Shown one piece after another: positions 53,475-64,000 of a stretch of DNA of 64,000 nucleotides. The translations under genes and the position numbers were made by a program. The DNA comes from Pseudomonas sp. ok272. Lineage in GTDB: Bacteria > Pseudomonadota > Gammaproteobacteria > Pseudomonadales > Pseudomonadaceae. The notes under the pieces were generated by a model. It did not search any database and was not told the DNA's origin. It worked only from the letters and a program-made list of their open reading frames with translations. The stretch covers positions 200,247 to 264,246 of the forward strand of contig NZ_FOCB01000002.1 of the NCBI RefSeq assembly GCF_900109995.1, read 5' to 3'. The first letter of the stretch is position 1, and every line of letters begins with the position of its first letter.

Positions 53475-53600
53475 CCGCTTGCACCGCTCATTTACGACCA
53501 ACGGCCATGTGCCAAGGCGCCAGACACCAGATTGACGAGAAATAGCCCCCTGAATCCGGTAGGCTCAGCACTTTACTGAATATTGAAAGGAGATTTCCCC

Positions 53601-53882
53601 ATGGCCAAAGCCACTGCCCGTCACATCCTGGTTGCCAGCGAAGCCAAGTGCAACGAACTCAAGGCCCAGATCGAAGGCGGCGCTGATTTCGCCGATGTAG
53701 CCAAAGCCAACTCCACCTGCCCATCCAGCCGCCAGGGCGGTGACCTGGGTTCGTTCGGCCCAGGCCAGATGGTCAAGGAATTCGACACCGTCGTGTTCAG
53801 CGCGCCAATCAACGTGGTGCAAGGCCCGGTGAAAACCCAATTCGGTTATCACCTGCTGGAAGTGACCAGCCGCCAGGACTGA
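53601..53882 (+). CDS. ppiC: Parvulin-type peptidyl-prolyl isomerase
   Basis: A 93-aa single-domain cytoplasmic parvulin (PpiC type). Key segments are ATARHILVASEAKCNELKAQ, CPSSRQGGDLGSFGPGQMVK, with EFDTVVFSAPI and VKTQFGYHLLEV. AAAGGAG at 53586 precedes the ATG at 53601. It accelerates proline cis-trans isomerisation in folding proteins. Confidence 0.93.
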   Translation: MAKATARHILVASEAKCNELKAQIEGGADFADVAKANSTCPSSRQGGDLGSFGPGQMVKEFDTVVFSAPINVVQGPVKTQFGYHLLEVTSRQD

Positions 53883-53900
53883 TCCACAGTCCCTGTGCAA

Positions 53901-53934
53901 ACAACGGCCCGCCTTTTGGTGGGCCGTTGTGTTT
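53901..53934 (+). terminator. Intrinsic terminator behind ppiC
   Basis: ACAACGGCCC and GGGCCGTTGT form a 10-bp perfect stem with a GCCTTTTGGT loop, followed by GTTTG. It terminates the parvulin transcript. Confidence 0.85.
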
Positions 53935-54017
53935 GCGGGCGTTGATTTTGGCTGGCGAGACACGCGCCGCTAGCGTACAAATCAGAGTCATCGATCACCT
54001 GGCTACCAAGGCTTGCA

Positions 54018-55886
54018 ATGCGACTGGCTTTCTCCTCACTGATCTTCACCACCCTGGCGCTGCTGTTCAACGCCAGTGCCGCGATGGCAACCGCGCAACA
54101 CGCCTTGACGGTCTACGGCGAACCCGCCAAATACCCGGCCAACTTCAGTCACTTTGCCTACGTCAACCCGCTGGCTCCCAAGGGCGGGAGCATGCGCCGC
54201 TCGGCCATGGAAATCGGCCAGTTCGACCACGTGCTGCCGTACATCGACAAGGGTACTGGGGTCACGCAACTGGACGGCCTGGTGTACTCGCCCCTGGCGC
54301 AACGTTCGCTGGACGAGCCCTACACCGTGTACGGCCTGGTGGCGGAGAAAATGGAGCGCGCCGATGACGGGATGTGGCTGCGCTTCTACCTCAATCCCAA
54401 GGCCCGGTTCGCGGATGACACACCCATCACCGCCGAAGATGTGCGCTACTCCTTCGAGCTGCTGATGACCCAGGGCAGCCTGCGCTACCGTACCCAGTTC
54501 GCCGACATCAAAGGCGTCGAGGTGGAGTCGCCGCGCACCATCCGCTTTGACTTCAAGAACAACGAAAACCGCACCCTGGCCCTGGACCTCGCCACCCTGC
54601 CGGTGTTTCCCGAACATTGGTGGAAGACACATGACTTCGCCAACGGCGGTGGCTACGACGCCCCTCTGGGCAGCGGCCCGTACCGCGTCGGCAAGGTCGA
54701 CGCCGGGCGCAGCATCACCTTCGAGCGCAACCTCGACTGGTGGGGCAAGGACCTGCCCGTCAGCCGTGGCCTGTACAACTTCGATCACTTCAGCGTCGAG
54801 TTCTTCGGCGACACCGACGTCGCCCGCCAGGTACTGCGCGGTGGCGCCTACGACTACAACCGGGAGTTCTCGGCCACCGCCTACGCCATCCGCTACGACA
54901 GCCCCGCCCTGAGCGACGGCCGCCTGCAAAAGGCCCACCTGGCCACCAAGGCCCCGCAACCGTCCCAGGGCTTTGCGTTCAACCTGCAAAATCCGATGTT
55001 CCAGGATCGCCGCGTGCGCCAGGCCCTGGTGATGCTCTGGGACTTCGAGTGGAGCAACCGGCAGATGATGCGCAACACCTACATCCGCCAGCAGAGTTTC
55101 TTTTCCAACACCGAACTCGCCGCCAGGGCGCTGCCCGATGCCGGCGAGCTGGCGATCCTCGAACCCCTGCGCGGGCAGATCCCCGATGAGGTGTTCACCC
55201 AGGTGTTCGAGGCCCCGAAAACCGACGGCAGCGGCCTGATCCGCGACAAACAATTGCAAGCCCTGACCCTGCTCGAACGCGCCGGTTGGAAACCCGATGG
55301 CGACCAGTTGGTCAATGCCCAGGGCGAACCGCTGGCCTTCAGTTTCCTCATCGCCCAGAACGGCCTGGACCGACTGTTACTGCCCTACAAGCGCAACCTG
55401 GCACAGATCGGCATCACCCTGAACATTCGTAAGATCGACGCCTCGCAGTACATCAATCGCCTGATGAGCCGCGACTACGACATGATCGTCACCGGCTACC
55501 CGGTCAGCACCTCGCCGGGCAACGAGCTGTTCAACTACTTTGGCTCGCAAGCGGCCAACGACCCCGGCGCGAACAACTACATGGTGCTGAAGAACCCCGC
55601 GGTCGACACCTTGATCAACGGCCTGGTCAAGGCCCGCACCCAGGCCGACATGCAGCGCCACGCCCGCGCCCTGGACCGCGTCCTGTCATGGAACTACTAC
55701 TGGATTCCCAACTATTACCCCCCCGGCAGTTCGACCGTCTGGTGGAACCGCTTCGGCATCCCGGCGATACCAGCCAGTAACGACGAAGCCATCGAGAGCT
55801 GGTGGGAAATAAGCACCACGCCATTGACCAATCAACAGATGGCGGCCGAGCGCATCCAGCACGCCAACCCCGGAGGGCCTGATTGA
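54018..55886 (+). CDS. yejA: Oligopeptide-type ABC transporter substrate-binding protein (YejA-like)
   Basis: A 622-aa periplasmic protein of the SBP_bac_5 family with a signal peptide ([18 protein letters not shown]). Typical elements are [40 protein letters not shown] and the ligand-pocket segment [10 protein letters not shown] near the end. YejABEF systems import peptides including microcin C and some antimicrobial peptides. The stop overlaps the yejB-like ATG. Confidence 0.88.
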   Translation: MRLAFSSLIFTTLALLFNASAAMATAQHALTVYGEPAKYPANFSHFAYVNPLAPKGGSMRRSAMEIGQFDHVLPYIDKGTGVTQLDGLVYSPLAQRSLDEPYTVYGLVAEKMERADDGMWLRFYLNPKARFADDTPITAEDVRYSFELLMTQGSLRYRTQFADIKGVEVESPRTIRFDFKNNENRTLALDLATLPVFPEHWWKTHDFANGGGYDAPLGSGPYRVGKVDAGRSITFERNLDWWGKDLPVSRGLYNFDHFSVEFFGDTDVARQVLRGGAYDYNREFSATAYAIRYDSPALSDGRLQKAHLATKAPQPSQGFAFNLQNPMFQDRRVRQALVMLWDFEWSNRQMMRNTYIRQQSFFSNTELAARALPDAGELAILEPLRGQIPDEVFTQVFEAPKTDGSGLIRDKQLQALTLLERAGWKPDGDQLVNAQGEPLAFSFLIAQNGLDRLLLPYKRNLAQIGITLNIRKIDASQYINRLMSRDYDMIVTGYPVSTSPGNELFNYFGSQAANDPGANNYMVLKNPAVDTLINGLVKARTQADMQRHARALDRVLSWNYYWIPNYYPPGSSTVWWNRFGIPAIPASNDEAIESWWEISTTPLTNQQMAAERIQHANPGGPD

Positions 55887-56947
55887 TGCTGGCTTACATC
55901 CTGCGGCGCTTGCTGCTGATCATCCCGACGCTGGTAATCATCCTGCTGGTCAACTTCGCCATCGTGCAGGCCGCCCCCGGTGGCCCGGTCGAGCAAGCCA
56001 TCGCCCGCCTCCAGGGGATTGGCGGCGGCACCAGCCTTGGCGGCGCCGCCGATACGCTAAGCCATGGTTCACGGGCCAGTCGCGGCCTGGACCCACAACT
56101 GATCAAGGACATCGAGAAACAGTACGGTTTCGACAAGCCGGCCCATGAACGCCTGTGGCTGATGCTCAAGAGCTACGCGCAACTGGACTTCGGCAAGAGC
56201 TTCTTTCGCGGCGCCTCGGTCACCGACCTGATCCTGGAAAAAATGCCGGTGACCCTCTCCCTCGGGCTCTGGGCGACACTGATCACCTACCTGGTGTCGA
56301 TCCCGCTGGGCATCCGCAAGGCGGTGCATCACGGCAGCCCGTTCGATATCTGGAGCAGCACCGCCATCGTCATCGGCTACGCCATGCCCGCGTTCCTGTT
56401 CGCCATGTTCCTGATCGTGGTCTTTGCCGGCGGCACCTCGCTGAATTGGTTTCCGGTGCGTGGCCTGGTCTCGGACAACTTCGAACAGCTGTCGACACTG
56501 GGCAAGATCGCCGACTACTTCTGGCACCTGGTGCTGCCGGTGACCGCGCTGGTGGTGGGCGGCTTTGCCACGCTGACCATCCTGACCAAAAACTCGTTCC
56601 TCAATGAAATCACCCGCCAGTACGTGGTCACCGCCCGCGCCAAGGGTTTGAGCGAGCGCCGCGTGCTGTACGGCCATGTGTTCCGCAATGCCATGCTGCT
56701 GGTAGTGTCGGGGATCCCGCAGGCCTTCATCAGCGTGTTCTTCGCTGGCTCCCTGCTGATCGAAGTGATTTTTTCCCTCGATGGCCTGGGGCGCATGAGT
56801 TACGAAGCCGCCGTGTCCCGGGACTACCCGGTGGTGTTTGGCTCGCTGTTCATCTTCACCCTGTTCGGCCTGCTGATAAAACTCATCGGCGACCTGTGCT
56901 ACACCCTGGTCGACCCGCGCATCGACTTTGCCGCGAGGAACGCCTGA
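55886..56947 (+). CDS. yejB: Oligopeptide-type ABC permease (YejB-like)
   Basis: A 353-aa permease with an N-terminal helix ([20 protein letters not shown]) and the DppB-type conserved end ([36 protein letters not shown]). The ATG at 55886 overlaps the yejA stop; the frame start at 55883 would be TTG. First of two membrane subunits. Confidence 0.9.
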   Translation: MLAYILRRLLLIIPTLVIILLVNFAIVQAAPGGPVEQAIARLQGIGGGTSLGGAADTLSHGSRASRGLDPQLIKDIEKQYGFDKPAHERLWLMLKSYAQLDFGKSFFRGASVTDLILEKMPVTLSLGLWATLITYLVSIPLGIRKAVHHGSPFDIWSSTAIVIGYAMPAFLFAMFLIVVFAGGTSLNWFPVRGLVSDNFEQLSTLGKIADYFWHLVLPVTALVVGGFATLTILTKNSFLNEITRQYVVTARAKGLSERRVLYGHVFRNAMLLVVSGIPQAFISVFFAGSLLIEVIFSLDGLGRMSYEAAVSRDYPVVFGSLFIFTLFGLLIKLIGDLCYTLVDPRIDFAARNA

Positions 56948-57969
56948 TGCTCACGCTCTCGCCCCTGGCGCGCCGGCGCTTCGAGCGCTTTAAGAAGAAC
57001 CGCCGGGGCTGGTGGTCGCTGTGGCTGTTCATCGGCCTGTTCCTCCTGACCCTGGGCGGTGAATTGATCGCCAATGACAAGCCTCTGCTGCTCAGCTACC
57101 AGAACACCCTGTACTTCCCGGCGTTCAAGCGCTACACCGAGCAGGCATTCGGCGGCCAACTGCCGTTCCAGGCCGACTACCGAAGCGACTACGTGCAGAA
57201 GCTGATCAAGCAGGACGGTGGCTGGATGCTGTTCCCACCAATCCCCTTCAGCGACGACACCCCCAACTACGACCTCGATCAACCCGCCCCCAGCCCTCCG
57301 TCGAGCGTCAACTGGCTGGGCACCGACGATCAGGCCCGGGACGTGCTGGCGCGGGTGATCTTTGGCGCCCGGGTGTCGATCCTGTTCGCCCTGGCATTGA
57401 CCTTCATCAGCGCCCTGATCGGGATTGCCGCCGGTGCCTTGCAGGGCTACTACGGCGGCTGGGTGGACCTGATCGGTCAGCGTCTGCTGGAAGTCTGGTC
57501 GGGGCTGCCGGTGCTGTACCTGCTGATCATCCTTTCCGGGTTTGTCGAGCCCAACTTCTGGTGGCTGCTGGGGATCATGGCGCTGTTTTCCTGGCTGGCC
57601 CTGGTGGACGTGGTGCGCGCCGAGTTCCTGCGCGGGCGCAACCTGGAATACGTCAAGGCCGCCCGCGCCCTGGGCTTGAGCGACCGCAAGGTGATCGTGC
57701 GGCACATCCTGCCCAACGCGATGAACGCCACCCTGAGCTACCTGCCATTCATTCTGACCGGGGCGATCTCGACCCTCACCGCCCTTGATTTCCTCGGCTT
57801 CGGCATGCCCGCCGGCAGCGCGTCCCTGGGCGAGTTGATCGGCCAGGGCAAGCAGAACCTGCAAGCACCCTGGCTGGGCCTGACGGCGTTCTTTACCCTG
57901 GCGCTGATTCTTTCTTTGCTCGTGTTTATCGGTGAGGCACTGCGTGATGCGTTTGATCCCCGCTCTTGA
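56947..57969 (+). CDS. yejE: Oligopeptide-type ABC permease (YejE-like)
   Basis: A 340-aa permease of the DppC class with a cytoplasmic N-terminus rich in Arg, a large periplasmic loop after the first helix, and the EAA loop LEYVKAARALGLSDRKVIVR. The ATG overlaps the yejB stop (ATGA-like). Second membrane subunit. Confidence 0.9.
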   Translation: MLTLSPLARRRFERFKKNRRGWWSLWLFIGLFLLTLGGELIANDKPLLLSYQNTLYFPAFKRYTEQAFGGQLPFQADYRSDYVQKLIKQDGGWMLFPPIPFSDDTPNYDLDQPAPSPPSSVNWLGTDDQARDVLARVIFGARVSILFALALTFISALIGIAAGALQGYYGGWVDLIGQRLLEVWSGLPVLYLLIILSGFVEPNFWWLLGIMALFSWLALVDVVRAEFLRGRNLEYVKAARALGLSDRKVIVRHILPNAMNATLSYLPFILTGAISTLTALDFLGFGMPAGSASLGELIGQGKQNLQAPWLGLTAFFTLALILSLLVFIGEALRDAFDPRS

Positions 57970-57989
57970 GCCCCGGTCCTGAGGTGACT

Positions 57990-59570
<1,581 letters not shown>

Positions 59571-59594
59571 TCCCGCCAGACCGCAGCGCGGCCA

Positions 59595-59667
59595 TCGCCG
59601 GCAAGCCGGTCTCGCTCCCACAGGGGAATGAACGCGTACCTAATGTGGGAGCGAGCCTGCTCGCGAA
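59595..59667. repeat. Two REP units
   Basis: A GCCGGCAAGCCGG-type unit (59595-59622) and a TGTGGGAGCGAGCCTGCTCG unit (59644-59667), in the order in which their outer ends face each other. Located behind the yejF-like gene. Confidence 0.8.
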
Positions 59668-59709
59668 GAGGCCCACACCGACATTCCATTGCCCTTGGAC
59701 ACACCACCG

Positions 59710-61125
59710 ATGACCCCCACCGAAAGCCTCAAGGACTACCAGCGTGTGCGCCTGCTGGCGATCCGCTCCTTGTTCGAAATCATCGAGCAGTCCAGCGAAG
59801 GCACGGTGATCGTCGACCGCGACGCCAATATCGTCTGGATGAACGAGCGCTATGCCCGGCGCTTTGGCCTGGAGTCGGCCGATGTGGCCATCGGCAAGCC
59901 ATGCGAAAGCGTGATCCCCGGCAGCCTGCTGCGCGAAGTGGTGCGCACCGGCCGGCCGATCCTGCTGGACATGCAAGACACCTCCAAGGAACCCCTGGTG
60001 GTGATGCGCCTGCCGATTCATGACGACACGGGCGCAGTGATCGGCGCCATCGGCTTTGCCTTGTTCGATGAGTTGCGCAGCCTGTCGCCGATGCTCAAGC
60101 GCTACCTGAGCCTGCAAGAAGAATTGGCCTCGACCCGCTCGCTCCTGCGGGCACGACAGACCAAGTACACCTTCGCCCACTTCATCGGCACCAGCGCCGC
60201 CAGCCTGGAGGTCAAGCGCCGGGCCCGACGCAGCGCCAGCACCGAGTCGCCGGTGTTGCTGCTGGGGGAAACCGGCACCGGCAAAGAGCTGCTGGCCCAG
60301 GCCATCCATGGCGCCTCGCCACGGGCGCACAAAGCCTTTGTCAGCATCAACAGCGCGGCGATTCCCGAGTCGCTGCTGGAAGCCGAATTCTTCGGCACCG
60401 CCCCCGGCGCCTTTACCGGCGCCGACCGCAAGGGGCGTCCCGGCAAGCTACAGATCGCCCAGGGCGGCACGCTGTTCCTCGATGAGATCGGTGACATGCC
60501 GCTGCCCCTGCAAAGCAAGCTGCTGCGGGTGTTGCAGGAGAAAGAGTACGAGCCGGTGGGCTCCAACGAAGTGATCCAGAGCGACGTGCGGATCATCGCC
60601 GCCACCTCCACCGACCTCGAAGCGGCGATCAAGCGCGGGGAGTTCCGTGCCGACCTGTATTACCGCCTCAACGTCCTGCCGATCCAGGTCCCGGCGCTGC
60701 GCGAACGGCTGGACGACCTGCCGGCGCTGAGCGAAGCGATCCTCGAAGAACTGCGCAGCCAACACGAACTCGACAGCCAGGCCCTGGCCTTGCTCGGCCA
60801 GCACGCGTGGCCGGGGAACATTCGCGAGCTGCGCAACGTGCTGGAACGGGCGGCACTGCTCAGCGACGACCTGGTCCTCGGTGCTAGCGAGATTCGGGCG
60901 GCGATTGGCAACCTCGTGCCGGTGCAACGCTCGACCGTGCTGGCCCTGGAACCGATTCCCCATGAAAGCTTCAGCGCCGCCCGCGAGCGCTTCGACCGGC
61001 AGTTGATCGAGAGCGCCCTGGCGCACTGCGGGGGCAAGGTCATTGCAGCGGCGGCGTACCTCGGGCTGGGGCGTTCGACGCTGTACAAGAAGATGGTGGC
61101 GCTGGGCATTGCCGAGTCTCAATAA
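59710..61125 (+). CDS. Sigma-54-dependent transcriptional activator with PAS domain
   Basis: A 471-aa enhancer-binding protein. PAS sensor at residues 20-135 (SEGTVIVDRDANIVWMNERY), AAA+ domain with Walker A GETGTGKELLAQ, the sigma-54 contact loop GAFTGA, Walker B GGTLFLDEIGDM and the R-finger region, and a C-terminal Fis-type helix-turn-helix (GGKVIAAAAYLGLGRSTLYK). The adjacent 3-hydroxybutyrate gene cluster starts 277 bases away with a -24/-12 element and an IHF-like site, so it is very probably its target. Confidence 0.92.
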   Translation: MTPTESLKDYQRVRLLAIRSLFEIIEQSSEGTVIVDRDANIVWMNERYARRFGLESADVAIGKPCESVIPGSLLREVVRTGRPILLDMQDTSKEPLVVMRLPIHDDTGAVIGAIGFALFDELRSLSPMLKRYLSLQEELASTRSLLRARQTKYTFAHFIGTSAASLEVKRRARRSASTESPVLLLGETGTGKELLAQAIHGASPRAHKAFVSINSAAIPESLLEAEFFGTAPGAFTGADRKGRPGKLQIAQGGTLFLDEIGDMPLPLQSKLLRVLQEKEYEPVGSNEVIQSDVRIIAATSTDLEAAIKRGEFRADLYYRLNVLPIQVPALRERLDDLPALSEAILEELRSQHELDSQALALLGQHAWPGNIRELRNVLERAALLSDDLVLGASEIRAAIGNLVPVQRSTVLALEPIPHESFSAARERFDRQLIESALAHCGGKVIAAAAYLGLGRSTLYKKMVALGIAESQ

Positions 61126-61163
61126 CGAGACATGCATCTATATAAGTAGACAGCAACAAAAGC

Positions 61164-61228
61164 TTCGCGAGCAGGCTCGCTCCCACGGGGAAATGCGTGC
61201 CAACTGTGGGAGCGAGCCTGCTCGCGAA
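61164..61228. repeat. Two REP units facing outward
   Basis: A TCGCGAGCAGGCTCGCTCCC arm and a TGTGGGAGCGAGCCTGCTCG arm separated by a 18-base loop. Lies between the activator gene and the permease promoter. Confidence 0.8.
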
Positions 61229-61309
61229 GAGGCCCGCCAGCCAAACAAACATCTCAAAACAGAGACAAAACATTAGCAAATATTACCGAAACAATTAAAT
61301 ATCTATATA

Positions 61310-61322
61310 TATCAATAAGTTA
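61310..61322. promoter_or_regulatory. IHF-like site
   Basis: TATCAATAAGTTA is a full match to the IHF consensus WATCAAN4TTR. It is 7 bases upstream of the -24 element; IHF commonly bends DNA between the activator site and a sigma-54 promoter. Confidence 0.55.
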
Positions 61323-61328
61323 CAAACA

Positions 61329-61344
61329 TGGCACACATCTCGCT
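61329..61344 (+). promoter_or_regulatory. Sigma-54 (-24/-12) promoter of the hydroxybutyrate cluster
   Basis: TGGCACACATCTCGCT has the invariant GG and GC at exactly 12-bp distance and matches TGGCAC at -24; the -12 part TCGC differs by one base from TTGC. It is 59 bases upstream of the permease start. Confidence 0.7.
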
Positions 61345-61402
61345 ATAGCCTTCCCTCACACCCGCTCCACCCCAAAAAAATAACAACCACAGGAGACACA
61401 CC

Positions 61403-62794
61403 ATGAGTGTGATCATCGCCCTGGCAGCCCTCGCGCTGCTGATGCTGGCTGCCTACCGTGGCTACAGCGTTATCCTCTTTGCCCCGATTGCCGCCCTTGG
61501 CGCCGTCCTGCTCACCGACCCCTCCGCCGTCGCGCCGGCCTTCACGGGCGTGTTCATGGAGAAAATGGTCGGTTTCATCAAACTGTATTTCCCGGTGTTC
61601 CTGCTCGGCGCCGTGTTCGGCAAGCTGATCGAGTTGTCGGGCTTCTCGCGCTCGATTGTCGCCGCCGCCATTCGCCTGCTCGGCAGCCGCCAGGCGATGC
61701 TGGTGATCGTGTTGGTCTGCGCCCTGCTCACCTACGGCGGCGTCTCGCTGTTCGTGGTGGTGTTCGCGGTCTATCCGTTTGCCGCCGAGATGTTCCGCCA
61801 GAGCAACATCCCCAAGCGCCTGATCCCGGCGACCATCGCCCTTGGCGCGTTCTCGTTCACCATGGACGCCCTGCCCGGCACCCCGCAGATCCAGAACATC
61901 ATCCCCAGCACCTTCTTCAACACCACCGCCTGGGCCGCGCCGTGGCTGGGGGTGATTGGCACCATCTTCGTGTTCTGTGCCGGCATGCTGTTCCTCCAGC
62001 GCCAGCGCAATAAAGCCCAGCGCGCCGGCGAAGGCTACGGCACCGAGCTGCGCAATGAGCCGGAAACCGCCGACGACCTCAAGCTGCCCAATCCGTGGCT
62101 GGCCCTGTCACCCTTGCTGGCGGTCGGCATCATGAACCTGCTGTTCACCCACTGGATCCCGCAGTGGTACGGCAAGACCCACAGCCTCAGCCTGCCGGGC
62201 ATGACCGCCCCAGTCACCACCGAAATCGCCAAGCTCACGGCGATCTGGGCCGTACAGGCGGCGTTGCTGGTGGGCATCCTCATGGTCCTGGTGTTCGGCT
62301 TCACGGCGATTCGCAGCAAGCTCGCCGAAGGCAGCAAGAGCGCGGTCAGCGGCGCCTTGCTCGCGGCGATGAACACCGCCTCCGAGTACGGCTTTGGCGC
62401 GGTGATCGCTTCCCTGCCGGGCTTCCTGGTCTTAGCCGACTGGCTCAAGAGCATTCCCAACCCGCTGGTCAACGAAGCGATCACCGTGACCCTGCTGGCG
62501 GGCATCACCGGCTCTGCCTCGGGCGGCATGAGCATCGCCCTGGCGGCCATGGCCGACAACTTCATCGCCGCCGCCCACGCGGCCAACATCCCGCTGGAAG
62601 TGCTGCACCGGGTGGCCGCCATGGCCAGCGGTGGCATGGACACCCTGCCGCACAACGGCGCGGTGATCACCCTGCTGGCCGTCACCGGCCTGACGCACCG
62701 CGAAGCCTACAAAGACATTTTCTGTATTACGCTGATCAAGACCCTGGCGGTCTTCGTCGTCATCGCTACGTTCTACGCCACCGGCATTGTGTGA
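61403..62794 (+). CDS. GntP-family permease, probable 3-hydroxybutyrate transporter
   Basis: A 463-aa membrane protein of the GntP/gluconate permease family with about 12 segments. It starts SVIIALAALALLMLAAYRGY and has the conserved DALPGTPQIQNIIPSTFFNT and GTMSIAL-type GSASGGMSIALAAM. The next gene encodes 3-hydroxybutyrate dehydrogenase and the following one acetoacetyl-CoA synthetase, so hydroxybutyrate is the likely substrate. Preceded by CAGGAGACACACC. Confidence 0.85.
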   Translation: MSVIIALAALALLMLAAYRGYSVILFAPIAALGAVLLTDPSAVAPAFTGVFMEKMVGFIKLYFPVFLLGAVFGKLIELSGFSRSIVAAAIRLLGSRQAMLVIVLVCALLTYGGVSLFVVVFAVYPFAAEMFRQSNIPKRLIPATIALGAFSFTMDALPGTPQIQNIIPSTFFNTTAWAAPWLGVIGTIFVFCAGMLFLQRQRNKAQRAGEGYGTELRNEPETADDLKLPNPWLALSPLLAVGIMNLLFTHWIPQWYGKTHSLSLPGMTAPVTTEIAKLTAIWAVQAALLVGILMVLVFGFTAIRSKLAEGSKSAVSGALLAAMNTASEYGFGAVIASLPGFLVLADWLKSIPNPLVNEAITVTLLAGITGSASGGMSIALAAMADNFIAAAHAANIPLEVLHRVAAMASGGMDTLPHNGAVITLLAVTGLTHREAYKDIFCITLIKTLAVFVVIATFYATGIV

Positions 62795-62801
62795 GGTATT
62801 C

Positions 62802-63575
62802 ATGACAACTCTTTCGGGCAAGACCGCCTTGGTCACCGGCTCCACCAGCGGGATTGGCCTGGGCATTGCCCTGAGCCTGGCCAAGGCCGGCGCCAACCTG
62901 ATCCTCAACGGCTTTGGCGATGCCAGCGCGGTGATCGCCGAGGTCGCCCGGTTTGGCGGCAAGGTCGGTCATCACCCGGCCGACGTCAGCGACCCGGCGC
63001 AGATCGGCGACATGATCGCCTACGCCGAGCGCGAGTTCGGTGGCGTCGACATCCTGGTCAACAACGCCGGCATCCAGCACGTCTCCGCCGTCGAGGACTT
63101 CCCGGTGGAGCGCTGGGACTCGATCATCGCGATCAACCTGTCGTCGGTGTTCCACAGCACCCGCCTGAGCCTGCCGGGCATGCGCGCCAAGGGCTGGGGA
63201 CGGATCGTCAACATCGCCTCGGTGCACGGCCAGGTCGGTTCGGTGGGCAAGGCGGCCTATGTCGCCGCCAAGCACGGGGTGATCGGCCTGACCAAGGTGG
63301 TGGGCCTGGAGACCGCCACCAGCAACGTCACCTGCAACGCCATCTGCCCGGGCTGGGTGCTGACCCCACTGGTGCAGAAGCAGATCGACGAGCGCATCGC
63401 CACCGGCCAAGACCCGCAGCAGGCCCAGCATGACTTGCTGGCCGAGAAGCAACCCTCGCTGGAGTTCGTCACCCCGCCGCAACTGGGCGAGCTGGTGCTG
63501 TTCCTGTGCAGCGAAGCCGGCGCCCAGGTCCGTGGCGCGGCGTGGAACATCGATGGCGGGTGGTTGGCGCAGTAA
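62802..63575 (+). CDS. 3-hydroxybutyrate dehydrogenase
   Basis: A 257-aa SDR enzyme: cofactor motif TGSTSGIGLGIA, NNAGIQHVSAVEDFP, catalytic Ser in NIASVHGQVGS and Tyr/Lys in YVAAKHG, and the bacterial 3-HBDH end GAAWNIDGGWLAQ. It oxidises (R)-3-hydroxybutyrate to acetoacetate. The ATG at 62802 is 7 bases after the permease stop. Confidence 0.92.
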   Translation: MTTLSGKTALVTGSTSGIGLGIALSLAKAGANLILNGFGDASAVIAEVARFGGKVGHHPADVSDPAQIGDMIAYAEREFGGVDILVNNAGIQHVSAVEDFPVERWDSIIAINLSSVFHSTRLSLPGMRAKGWGRIVNIASVHGQVGSVGKAAYVAAKHGVIGLTKVVGLETATSNVTCNAICPGWVLTPLVQKQIDERIATGQDPQQAQHDLLAEKQPSLEFVTPPQLGELVLFLCSEAGAQVRGAAWNIDGGWLAQ

Positions 63576-63594
63576 GGCCCCTCACCCCGGCACT

Positions 63595-63683
63595 TGTGGG
63601 AGCGAGCCTGCTCACGAAAGCCGTGTGTCAGGCCATGCAAATGGCGACTGATACGCCCTCTTCGCGAGCAGGCTCGCTCCCAC
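63595..63683. repeat. REPIN
   Basis: TGTGGGAGCGAGCCTGCTCA at the left, the complementary arm at the right. It sits between the dehydrogenase and acetoacetyl-CoA synthetase genes. Confidence 0.85.
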
Positions 63684-63711
63684 ACACATCATAAGAACAA
63701 GAGACGCCCAC

Positions 63712-64000
63712 ATGTCCGACATCCTCTGGCAACCCAGCCCCGAACGCATCGCCCAGACCCGCATGGAAGCCTTCCGGCACCACTGCAACCAACGTCATCA
63801 CCTGGCACTGGCCGACTACCCGGCCCTGCACCAGTGGAGCATCGATTCACGCGCTGACTTCTGGCAGGCCATCGTCGAGTTCTTCGCCATCGAGTTCCAC
63901 CAGTCACCCACGGCAGTGCTGCGTGAAGGCCCACAGATGCCCGACGCCCAGTGGTTCCCCGGGGCGACGTTGAACTTCGCCGAACACCTGCTGCGCCGCC
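63712..64000 (+). CDS. Acetoacetate-CoA ligase, N-terminal part (cut by window end)
   Basis: The first 96 codons of an open frame that runs off the window: MSDILWQPSPERIAQTRMEA ... FRHHCNQR, WSIDSRADFWQAIVEFF, GAPGATLNFAEHL-like PGATLNFAEHLL. This is the conserved N-terminal domain of acetoacetyl-CoA synthetases. It would activate the acetoacetate made by the dehydrogenase upstream and so completes hydroxybutyrate use. Confidence 0.88.
   Translation, partial: MSDILWQPSPERIAQTRMEAFRHHCNQRHHLALADYPALHQWSIDSRADFWQAIVEFFAIEFHQSPTAVLREGPQMPDAQWFPGATLNFAEHLLRR

Overview
This window is chromosomal DNA of a fluorescent pseudomonad, most likely the Pseudomonas fluorescens complex. The evidence is the gacA-uvrC-pgsA-tRNA-Gly block, the high G+C with Pseudomonas-style codon use, and more than a dozen REP/REPIN palindromes with the core GTGGGAGCGAGCCTGCTCGCGA-type arms (cited here only by their positions). 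Nearly all genes are intact and closely packed. The exception is the first 4.6 kb, a decayed insertion region ending at a tRNA-Cys gene.

Layout. 1-4.6 kb: cytochrome b561, a truncated kup C-terminus, an endolysin-like amidase, two copies of an integrase C-terminal fragment, an IS5-type relic, a tandem UspA protein, tRNA-Cys. 4.9-9.3 kb: a gamma-glutamyl-polyamine type operon (PuuB-, PuuR- and PuuA-like, all on the minus strand) and an AraC regulator. 9.5-12.2 kb: thiolase, 3-hydroxyacyl-CoA dehydrogenase, TetR. 12.7-20.2 kb: single genes (second PuuB-like oxidase, MFS exporter with divergent LysR, RidA, PchB-like chorismate mutase/lyase, PotF-like polyamine-binding protein, Nudix, thioesterase). 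20.4-24.8 kb: ICMT-like methyltransferase, DUF3077 protein, and a PAAR-domain type VI effector with two tandem immunity-like paralogues. 25.1-39.8 kb: a complete hydroxyproline catabolic region with GntR and AraC/PAS regulators, epimerase, three-part D-hydroxyproline dehydrogenase, ABC importer, aconitase-X dehydratase, deaminase, semialdehyde dehydrogenase and pyrroline-2-carboxylate reductase. 41.1-45.2 kb: napEDABC periplasmic nitrate reductase. 45.3-49.4 kb: tRNA-Gly, pgsA, uvrC, gacA, nitrilase-family amidase. 49.6-51.1 kb: two aromatic-rich leader peptides ahead of a DAHP synthase. 51.2-53.9 kb: an unrecognised repeat protein, a lipase without signal peptide, a parvulin. 54.0-59.6 kb: yejABEF-like peptide importer. 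59.7-64 kb: sigma-54 activator and its probable target, a 3-hydroxybutyrate permease / dehydrogenase / acetoacetyl-CoA synthetase cluster cut by the window end.

How the genes work together. The hydroxyproline genes cover both trans-4-hydroxy-L-proline (epimerase, dehydrogenase, deaminase, aldehyde dehydrogenase, ending in 2-oxoglutarate) and 3-hydroxyproline (AcnX dehydratase then reductase to L-proline). Two of their transcription units carry the same perfect palindrome TCGTATACGA just upstream and the GntR gene carries a degenerate copy, which suggests one regulon. The ketone-body genes at the right end sit behind a well-formed -24/-12 element and an IHF-like site, next to a sigma-54 activator.

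The most interesting items are (1) the paired short ORFs of 43 and 49 codons, both packed with Phe/Tyr/Trp codons, the first followed by a strong intrinsic terminator, upstream of DAHP synthase: an apparent tandem attenuator; (2) a 145-bp MITE with 18-bp terminal inverted repeats and a 10-bp target duplication, which carries a REPIN and sits inside another REPIN; (3) the orphan PAAR effector with duplicated immunity-like genes; (4) duplicated integrase C-termini around a UspA segment.
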